Shown piece after piece: positions 24,856 to 33,699 of a stretch of 64,000 bases of DNA. This DNA comes from Gaeumannomyces sp. JS-464 (Eukaryota; Ascomycota; Sordariomycetes; Magnaporthales; Magnaporthaceae), in assembly GCA_002197995.1 (NCBI GenBank), contig NGZR01000001.1, positions 9,796,001-9,860,000 on the forward strand, given 5' to 3'. The notes under the pieces are model-generated. The model was not told the DNA's origin. It ran no database searches and saw only the letters and a program-made list of their open reading frames with translations. Both the position numbers and the translations under genes were made by a program. Every line of letters starts with the position of its first letter. The first letter of the stretch is position 1.

Positions 24856-26447
24856 CTAGCTATTAATGCGATAACGCGCTCGAATTTAAAAAGCTGCGTT
24901 AAACTCGGAAAACCATTTTAGCGTTAACGTAAAACACTTTAAGCATTTGCACTTTTTTTTTTAAATAAAATGCATTAATAAAAAGTGCAAATTTATTTAA
25001 AACCTAAATTTAAATACGATTTTTTTTTATAAAAAATAAAAAAGCGAATTTAAAATTAAACCCCGTTTGGTATTTTAATTGCTACGGTAAAAACCAGCTT
25101 AAATCGGCAAGTTTACCGCAGTTTTTAAACTTAAATAACGGTAGCCGATATTATATGTTATTAAAACGGTCGATTAAAAAAAGTGCGAAATTGTAAAATG
25201 CTAAAAATATATGCTATAAAAAGCGGAAGTTTAGCATTAAAATATTACGTAAACGTACGTTTCGTTTAACCCAAATAAAAAAACGAACGTACGGTACCCA
25301 TTTTTTTTACTAAAAAACTAAACGAATTACCTAAACGGAAAGCACGAAATGGAAAAAAAAAAAACCGATAAAAACTTTCGCAATAATAAAATCGAGTTAA
25401 CCGTATAACCTGTTAACGTTTTAAATAAAATATTAAAAAAAAACGTTAAAATAATAATCGATTGCGAAATATAAAGCGATTACGTATCGTTATAAACGGT
25501 TAAACGGTGTAAAATTTTTATAAAACGGAAATATTAACCGTATTAGTTAAAAACGGTTGAAAAAAATACCTATTACTTATAATAAAAAATAAATCGACTA
25601 GGAAATATAACTAATAACATTACGCATTTAAAATAATAAAAAACGTTATTATTATACTAAATAAACTGGATATAAAAAAAGAAAACGTTATTTTTAAAAT
25701 CTTTTGGTTTAAAAAAAACAATTTACGTATAAATTAAACTACCGGTTAAATTTAATAAAAAAAACCGCGAGTAATTAAAACGGTTTACCAGCTATAAACT
25801 TTAAACCGTAGGCATAAAAAGCAATAAAAAAAGGTATATAACAGTAATAAAATTTAATAATCCATTTTTGCATTTAATATCGACAAATATACAGTTATTT
25901 AAAATGAAAAGCAATTTAAAAAACCAAATTAATATTAAAAAACGGCTCGCGAATATTTTGAAAAAATATTACAAATACGAGAAATTGTTAAAAAAAAGCT
26001 TAAAAACAGTACTTCCTGAATATAAACCGTTTAATTTTAAAATTAAATTTAAACTAAACACGTAATTTAAATATTAAAAGCTATATTAATTTAGCTTGTA
26101 ATATAGGAGGTGTTAAAAAAACAATTGGAAAAAACCTACGAAAAGGACGTATTAAACCTTTTAATTGTTTAATAAAATATAAAATTTTATAAAAAAAACG
26201 AAACGAAGTAAATATGTATTAATTACCGCCCGTTAAACGAAGTTATAATTAAAAATCGATATTTTTTACTTTTTATTAATAAATTACGAAATAAGCTTAG
26301 TAAAGCTTAATATTTTACGGTTTTGCATTTACGGAAAGCTTATAACTTAATATGGATTAAAAAAGGCTAAAAATGGTTAACAGCTTTTAAAATAAAGTTT
26401 AAATGCTACGAGTTTTTAATAATAACTTTTAGTTTAATTAACGTACT

Positions 26448-26639
26448 TGTTATAGTTCCGTGCTGGTAGCACGGGTAAAAGGCTTAAAAGTTACCTTTAA
26501 ACCGTTTTTATGCATATATAACTAAAGATAGCTTCCGGGATTAAGCTAACTTTTTTCTTTCCTATTTCTTTTCATTTTACAAAATAACATTACTTAAGCT
26601 TTTACTAGCTATTACTTATTAGCCTAGCCTATTACGATA
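26448..26639 (+). repeat. Probable solo LTR of family 3
   Basis: An extra 192 bases in the RT region of body C compared with body A (about 8206-8235). It starts TGTTATAGTTCCG and ends TATTACGATA; the ends are inverted relatives (TGTTATA against TGTCGTA before RIP). No second copy is in the window, and the target duplication is not clear, so the assignment rests on its size and ends. Confidence 0.5.
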
Positions 26640-27687
26640 TTAGCCACGTTTTAAAAAATAATTAACTATATATTACGAAAGTATTTCGATATTTTCGTTT
26701 TCGCGTATTTAAATAATATTTTAATTTTTTTGAAAACGATGGAAAAGCATAAACAACACGTATATAAAACGCTTAAAAGCTGTTTAACGTAAAGCTTTTT
26801 GTTAAACCAGAAAAATGCGAGTGGTATACGCAAAAAGTCGCTTTTTTAAAGTTTGTAATTATATTAAAACAAGTTTATATAAACTTTAAGAAAGTCGAAA
26901 AAGTTAAAAAGTGGCTTATATTTAAAAACGTTACGAACGTATAAAGGTTTTTAAAAAATTTAAACTTTTACAAACGGTTTATTCGTAATTATAACAAAAT
27001 CGATATATTATTTACGAACCTTATTAAAAATAACTACTAGTTTTATTAAAAAAAGCAAAAATAAAAAGCGTTCGAGCAATTATAAAACGCCGTAGTAAAA
27101 AAAACTAATATTAGCATTTTTAAACCTAAAAAAACCTTTTAAAATCGAAATTAACGCGTTAAATTACGCGATCGGCGAACAACTTAAACAGCGAAACGAT
27201 TAAAAACGGTTATACTTTTATGCGTTTTTTTTTCGCAAAAGTTAAAACGAATTTAAATTAAACTACTAAATTTATAACAAAAAACTTTTGGCAATTATTT
27301 AAACATTAAAAAAATAACAACTATACCTTTATAAAACGAAGTACTAAATTATAATATATACGAATTATAAAAACCTAACACATTTTACTATTAGCAAAAA
27401 CTTAAATAAGCGATAAATGCGTTAAAACGAGTTTTTGCAAAACTATAACGTTTGGATCGAATATTAAAAAAGGTTGGAAAACGGCCGGGCGAACGCTTTA
27501 AACGGACAACCGGATTACCAAGTTATAATACCCGAGAAAACACGAGTAATTTTAACGGAAAAACTAAACGAATTTTTAATCCCAGTATAAAAAATGCTCG
27601 TTAAACGGTTTAGTAAAAAAAAGTTTAAACTTTAAAAAAAATCCAACAAATTTATAACTAGTTAGCATATAACTATTAAAGCGTAAC

Positions 27688-29627
27688 TGTTATATTACGT
27701 TAGCAGCGCGTGCATCGCCACGCTTTGTAAAACCGCAAGCCCACGGGCCGTGCGCTTTTACGAGCTTATAAAAAGGGATTTTGCGATCCCCTTCCTATAT
27801 TTAAATTCCTTTTTAAAACATGCATTACTACAAACACTAATTCCAAATTTATAAATCTTTGTTTATTCCTTTTAAAAATCTCCGTGCTTATAAAAGTACT
27901 ATTCCTATTAACACTAATTAATGTTATTTAAAAAAGCAACACAAATAAGAAAGTAAAAGGTTTAACCGTTCGATACCTTTTTTTAAAGCGATTAGGTTAA
28001 ACGGAAAAGCTTAAAAGCAAAAGAATTGGATTTTAATGCTTAGTAACGCGTTATACACAAGTTAATCGAATAATAAAAGCACTTTCTTAAAGCAAGCGAT
28101 TAAACCTTTGTTTATAAAATTTAAACAACTGTAAAAAAAGCGTTACGTAATTTTTTAAACACCTTTTTAAAGCAAACGACTAGACTTTTAAATCGATTAT
28201 TTAAACGATATTGCTCGTTAACCCCACCGATAATATATTCGACATTTCGGAATAATAAGCTGAAAAGCTTAACGATAAGCAACGTATAATTATAAAAAGT
28301 ACGCTTTTATTATACGATTTCCCAAATTTTAGCATAAAACATTAACATTTTTTTTTAACAAACCTTTTTTTACAATTTCGGAAAATTACTTAATAAAGTT
28401 TCCATTGCTCGCCGAAACGTATAAATGCTTAAAACACTGCTTTTATACGAAAACACGCATAGTATAACCTTTTAAACGACGTATTCGAGGATTATAAAAG
28501 GTGAAAAGCAACGCATTTCGAAAACCTCGATTAGCGGATCGCTCGAATTTTCCGCAAGCATTTAAAAAATTACGAAATCCTAATCCCCGGTCCGCTAAAA
28601 AGGAAGCTTAACGAAAAACTTATGCAAATTATACAATAGGAGTTAATTTTTAAAATAACCCTATTAACCGGATTACAGCCTTTTTTTCCCTAAAATCGCA
28701 CGAGCTTAAAACCAAATAATTACCCGATCGACGGTTTAAATGCCTTTAAATCGACGCGCTACGCCACTTTTTTAAAAAAGCCTACAGCTAAATAACAAAT
28801 TAGCCGAAATGAAATTTAAAAATTACTAAGCCAGCGGTTTAAAAATCCGTCCAGCTAATTTCCACTACTTTAAGCACTTCCGGCTAGCCAATTTGCAAAT
28901 TTTTAAACGCCCCCGGTTAACTAATTTACAGTTTCGCCGGTATTAATAACTAATACACCCATTTAAAAAAAAACTGCCAAAATTGGATTATATAACAGCG
29001 CGTGCATTTGGGAAAGCTTTACGCGTTGTAAAGCTGCAAGCTTATAGGATACCTTTTTTACAACTTTATGCGATTTTTCTTTTGGCATTTCACTGTAACG
29101 CTAAACAATAGTACACTCGGCATATCGGTTATAACCCCGAATATAAAATTACCTAATCGCTTAGGCATATAAGCGGTTATTACCTAATTTTACGAACGTT
29201 TAACCAGGCATTGCCCCATTTTCTACTTTTTTTATTTACAGTTATTACCGGTACCCGGCATAGCCTATTTGTTTTTATTTTTTTGCGTTTTTAAAAAACA
29301 AATGGTTAAATTTAAATTCGTTTTTTATTAGTTTCGTAAAATTTTTAAATCCGGAAAATAAGCATATAGCCGATGCACGCGATTAAAAAAAGAACTGCCA
29401 GTGTTATATTACGTTAGCAACGCGTGTATCGCCACGCTTTGTAAAGCCGCAGGCTTACAAGCCGTGCGCTTTTACGAGCCTATAAAAGGGGATTTTGCGA
29501 TCCCTTTTTTGTATTTAAATTCCTTCCTAAAACATGCATTACGATAAACACCAGTTCCAAATTTATAAATCTTTGTTTATTCCTTTTGGAAATTTCCGTG
29601 CTTATAAAAGTACCATTTTTACCAACA
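27688..29627 (+). mobile_element. Non-autonomous copia derivative, copy 2
   Basis: LTRs at 27688-27920 and about 29403-29627. The interior has the same mosaic as the copy at 22460, including the GGTTTAAAAATCCG segment at about 28833, without the solo LTR. Unlike copy 1, the 5-base flanks do not match (GTAAC and TATAC), and the host gypsy sequence on the left (27202-27615) and right (29628-30010) is the same RNase H region twice. This points to ectopic recombination between two elements at this copia copy. Confidence 0.8.
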
Positions 29628-31260
29628 TATACCTTTATACGTTTTTTTTACAAAAGTTAAATGGATTTAAATTAAACTACCAAATCCACGATAAAAAACT
29701 TTTAGCAATTATTTAAACATTCGAAAAATGGCGACCGCACTTTTATAAAGCGAAGCATTAAGTTATAATATATATAAACTATAAAAACTTAACACATTTT
29801 ACTATTAGCAAAAACTTAAATAAACGATAAATTCGTTAAAACGAATTTTTGCAAAACTACAATATCCGGATCGAATACCGAAAAAGGTCGAAAAACGGCT
29901 AAACGAATATTTTAAACCGACGACCGGATTACCAAATCGCAATACCTAAAAAAACGCGAGTATTTTTAACGGAAAAACTAAGCGAATTTTTAATCCCGGT
30001 ATAAAAATATTTGTTAAAACGGTTATAATAATATTACGGGTTTGTAAAAACTTAAGCCGAAATACAAAACGCAATAAAAAATTGCGAATATTATGCTAAA
30101 AATAAAACTAATAAGTATAAAACGTATAAATTATTATAACCCTTGCTAGCACCGGACAAAGCATAGCAAAAAATCATTATAAACTTTGTTATTAAACTTT
30201 CCTAATTTAAAAAACTAATAACTGGAGTTAAATACGATAATATATTGGTAATAATAAATAGGTTTACCAAATACGCTTTATTTTTACTATATACAAAAAG
30301 CAGTAACGCTACCGAATTAACGTACGTTTTTATTAAACACGTAATAGCGAAACACGGCACGCCGAACCGTTTAATTACGGATAAAAATAAGCTGTTTATA
30401 AGCAAATTTTAAAAAAGGCTTATAGCTTTGCTAAAAGCTAAGCATTCCTTATTTACGGTTTACCACTTTTAAATAAATAAACAAATAAAGCGGATAAACT
30501 AAACCATAAAGTAATATTTACGTTATTACGTTAATTATAAACAACACGACTAAATATAAGTATTTTTTATAACTTAATTCGCTTATAACAGTTTAATTTA
30601 TAAAAGCATAAAAACTATACCGTTTTATACGAACTACGGGTTTACGCTTATAACGTATAAAGAACCTAAAGCAGGAAAACATGCTTTAATAGCGGAAATA
30701 CGAATAACGGAGCTTATCAAATTACATAAACACTTTTAAGCAAAGCTAAAAAAGTTATAATACCGCATAGCCATTTAAATAAATAAATAAAAAAATCGAA
30801 AAACCGACTTTTAAAAAAGGAAATAGCGTTTATTTTTTTCGACGCAATATTAAAACAAAACGACTAAGCGATAAGCTAAACTATAAAAAACTAAAACCTT
30901 TTAAAATATTAAAAAAAGTTTCGAACGTAAATTACAAATTCCAATTACTACTAACTATAAAATCCCACCCAGTTTTTTATATTTCCCTATTCGAATTAGC
31001 GCTATTAAGCTTTATAAGCGATAAGTTAATAAAAATCGACGCAAAACAAAAATACGAAGTTAAAAAATTTTTAAACCACAAGTTAAAAAATAAGCCCAAA
31101 AAGTACCTAATTAAATGGTACGGCTACGAAAAAAACACGTAAAAAAAGCAACAAACTTTAAACATTGCTAAAAACTCCTTAAAAAATACTAACAAAAGCA
31201 TTTGCAAAAAAGTTAGCAAAAGAAAAAAAAAGGCGGGCCATTTACCATAACCGCTTATTT
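29628..31260 (+). pseudogene. Gypsy pol 3' half: RNase H, integrase, chromodomain
   Basis: Reading with stops ignored: an RNase H end (FFLQKLNGFKLNYQIHDK, LLAII), a linker, and a retroviral integrase core at about 30170-30500 (INFVIKL, VKYDNILVIINRFTKYA, IKHVIAKHGTP, TDKN; catalytic Asp codons changed to Asn). The integrase C-terminal block follows (HPQTNKQTERINQT-like, FAYNSLIYKS, PFYTNYGF; 30450-30650). A C-terminal chromodomain lies at 31053-31200 (YEVKKFLNHKL, KYLIKWYGYEKNT). The chromodomain defines a chromovirus; in this group it guides integration to methylated-histone chromatin. Stops at former CAA, CAG and TGG codons make it non-functional. Confidence 0.87.
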
Positions 31261-31309
31261 ATATACTCGAACGAGCATACGAAAAAGCGACCGTGGAAAG
31301 GATTAACCC

Positions 31310-31384
31310 TGGCTTAACCGAAAGTCGAACCCGGGATTTGTAAAATGGGTATTACAAATAATACCATTTTACTATTAGGTTATT
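31310..31384 (-). other. Degenerate tRNA-like sequence
   Basis: On the minus strand, a 4-bp D-arm-like stem with GG in the loop and a T-arm (CCGGG, TTCGACT, TTCGG with G-U pairs from C-to-T change) lie at tRNA-like spacing. The anticodon arm has an 8-nt loop and the two acceptor strands do not pair. It may be a tRNA-derived SINE remnant between the gypsy chromodomain and the antisense ORF. It is not a functional tRNA gene. Confidence 0.35.
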
Positions 31385-31519
31385 AAAACTAACACTTACC
31401 CGGTTTAAATAAAACAAACAGGTTTAAGTTAGGATTAACCCGAACGCCTACCAGTCGGGAAAAACGGCAAAAGCTACGGATAGCTTAAACTGTAAAACAA
31501 CTTAAAAAATCCCCCGGTC

Positions 31520-31921
31520 GGCTTTCTCCCGCTTAACACGCTTTAATTCCTCTACCAAGTTAATACTACGGCGCACCGCGCGCATTATCTTTTCCAACCA
31601 CATTCGTTTTTATTTGCGAAAACGGAAAACTTTTTCTTCCGCTTTTTCCAATTCGGTTTTAAGCTTGGAATGCTGTACGACGATATTTTAAAGTTTTACG
31701 AGCGAAAGCCTTAAAATATCGCACTGTAATCGGTTAATCCGAAAGCATTCCATATACCGAAACGAATTTTAAAAAAAAACTTTACACTTTTTACGTTTTA
31801 AAACCTCGTAATAGTAAAAACAAAAAGGCATTTCGAAGGAATAAAAAAGGATAATCGCTAAAAGCTTTTTACGATTAACGGTTTTTTTCGCAAAAGGACG
31901 TTTCCGTACCCGACCGGACAT
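31520..31921 (-). pseudogene. Antisense ORF of the gypsy element
   Basis: Lies between pol and the 3' LTR on the opposite strand. The product starts MSGRVRKRPFAKKTVNRKK, continues with EMPFCFYYYEVLKRKKCKV, then a segment around RYMECFRINRLQCD with spaced Cys residues, and ends in a charged helix (about 31530-31690; ELEKAEEKVFRFRKQKR, VRRSINLVEEL with TAG read as Gln). This resembles a small Cys-cluster plus coiled-coil protein. The start at 31921 and Cys codons remain, but stops interrupt the frame. A homologous ruin lies at 2390-2888. Function is unknown; a DNA- or RNA-binding accessory role is only a guess. Confidence 0.55.
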
Positions 31922-32037
31922 TTTGTTAAAGTAAAAAGAGGATGGGAAATGGTAAAAAAGGAAAGTACTTACTATTAACGGATAGCGGGGCGACGAAATA
32001 TAGCTAAAAAAAACTTGGCTTAAAAGGGAAAACCTAA

Positions 32038-32721
32038 TATTACGACCAATATGCAAACATTAGGATAATAAAACGGGAAGGGCCCCGGGTGGCGCCCCCG
32101 CCCCGTATTAAAATACGCGGAGTTACGTAATCCGGGAAAGATTTATAAATTTGCAACAAAGCAACAAATCCGAAAAGGATTTGTAAATTTATAACAAAAC
32201 CACAAATCCAAAAAAAGTTGTTAAAATAAACAACATATATGTTGGTAGAAGTGTTACTCTTGTCAAGCTCGGAGCCCTCCGTTAAAAGTGATGAACAAAG
32301 ATTTATAAATTTGGAAAAGTCTTTTTATTATGCATAAAGAGGAAGGAGATTTAGCTACAAAAAAGGGGGCCAACAGGCCCCCTTTTATCTGCGAAAGGGT
32401 TTGGGCTTTTAGGTCACGTGGGCCTTGTGGGCCCTGTAAGCTTTGGGAGCCTCCTAAGCCTCCCAGGCCTCCAAATCCCTCGAGTGCATGCGCCGGAATA
32501 ACTATCCGACAATATATATAAAAAATGGATTTCCTTTTTTTTCAGGTAGTTTTGGCTAAGGCTTCGGCATTAGTTAATTTAAGTTAGCTTTTAGGCATCC
32601 CTTAAGGCAAGTAATTAAATTGTTTTTTTAAGTTATGTTTTTCCTAATTAACCAAACCAGCGATACTATCCTATCCGCTTTCGAAGTGCTTTACTTTAAA
32701 AGCAAACCTTTAATTATAATA
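32038..32721 (+). repeat. Gypsy 3' LTR D, interrupted
   Basis: Starts TATTACGACCAATATGC and ends TTATAATA. About 277 of its bases are a family 2 solo LTR (32240-32511 with ATATA duplicated). Without it the LTR is about 407 bases. It closes the pol half to its left and keeps a GC-rich block (GGGCCCCGGGTGGCGCCCCC, 32081-32100), so it is less RIP-mutated than LTRs A-C. Confidence 0.8.
32240..32511 (-). repeat. Solo LTR of family 2, inverted
   Basis: Begins TGTTGGTAGAAGTG and ends CTATCCGACA, the reverse complement of the LTR at 7176-7446. ATATA lies on both sides (32235-32239, 32512-32516). It is essentially unmutated (CTCCTAAGCCTCCCAGGCC, GGGGGCC...GGCCCCC), so it is young compared with the RIP-altered LTR it sits in. 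Confidence 0.82.
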
Positions 32722-33550
32722 ATAAACCGAAAAACTTAACCAAAGTTTTAAAGCTTATTTTAAATCCTTTGTAAATTACGAAATGGATAATTGGGCCGAG
32801 CTTTTTCCCAACGGCAAAATTCGCTTATAATAATGCTTTTTTAGCAAGTACTTCGGTTTCCCCCTTTTATGCTAATTATAGCTATTACCCTTTAGCTAGC
32901 AATTTTTTTTCGAGCATGTTAGCAACCTCGATAGTCGATTATACGCTTATTGGATAACAAAATCCATAACACCGTTACTTAGCATTTTAAAAAAGCTAAA
33001 AAACGCATAAAGCATTAGGCAAATAAAAAGCAAAGCCTTTTTCCAATCCTTACTAAAGACAACTCGTTATGCTTAACACTCGGCATGTTAAAACCCGTCG
33101 ACCAGCTAAAAAACTCGATTCCAAATTCCTAAAACCTTTCCGGATTTCCAAAGTCATTTCCCTTACCGCTATCCGTTTAACCTTACTTTAAAATTAGAAA
33201 ATCCACGACGCTTTTTACGTTTTTTTTATTAAGCCGTATCGTACTGGCATTTAAACTCAGCTTAACCTTAACCAAATATTACGGGAAGCCTTTTAATTAA
33301 AAGGAAAATAGGAAGTGGATAAGGTGGTTAATTCCCGCTTTTAAAGCAGCATGTTAAGTATAAAGTAAAGTGGGAAGGTTACGGGCTGGGAAACGACACC
33401 TAAAAGCTATAGGAAGTTTTTATTACGAAAGGATTACAAGCCGAAGTTAAAGCGTTCCACTAACGCAAGCCCCATAAGGCAAAAAACCCCCGGGCTTAAA
33501 AACGAGGGCTCGGGCCGCGCTTTAGGAAAGGGAGGATCGTGTTACACGGA
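32722..33550 (+). pseudogene. Second gypsy family: integrase end and chromodomain
   Basis: A remnant distinct from bodies A-D. It shows an integrase C-terminal block (WAELFPN region, KFAYNNAFLASTSVSPFYANY, about 32785-32875), a linker with SHFPYRYP, and a chromodomain core at about 33355-33480 (YKVKWEGYGLGNDT, then a VKAFH...KPHKAK tail). At least one frame change and several stops separate these parts. The spacing and the sequence NNAxxASTxVSPFYANYGYHP are typical of fungal gypsy elements of another lineage. The 5' part of the element is missing, replaced by LTR D. Confidence 0.75.
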
Positions 33551-33699
33551 AACCCTTTGAAAAACCCATAACGGATCCTTATGGGGAACGGTAAAAGCCG
33601 AAGTCCTAAATTAATGCTTAACAGGCTTTAGCGGCCCAAACCCCAAAAGCAACCCCGCTTGTACCTTGTAACCACACAACCGCACGGGCCACTTTGCGG
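33551..33699. other. Short spacer before the MULE
   Basis: No gene seen. The sequence follows the chromodomain remnant and ends at the left TIR of the MULE. It may be the 3' end of the second gypsy element. Confidence 0.4.

Larger units (their letters stand above)
20792..27620 (+). mobile_element. Gypsy body C: gag, protease, RT, RNase H start
   Basis: Gag runs from 20800, with the zinc knuckle at 21752-21793 (Cys codons kept, His changed to Tyr). A shortened copia element interrupts it at 22460-24855, with CTAGC duplicated on each side. The body resumes at 24861; reverse transcriptase is at about 26200-26830, where the YLDD active site reads YLNN (26706-26717). RNase H-like sequence and a linker toward integrase run to about 27620. 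A solo LTR of a third family sits at 26448-26639. After 27620 homology stops, then a second copia derivative follows. All frames are full of stops. Confidence 0.83.

Noticed and set aside
31310..31384. Functional tRNA gene on the minus strand
   Set aside because: Acceptor strands do not pair and the anticodon loop has 8 bases; only D- and T-arm-like parts remain.
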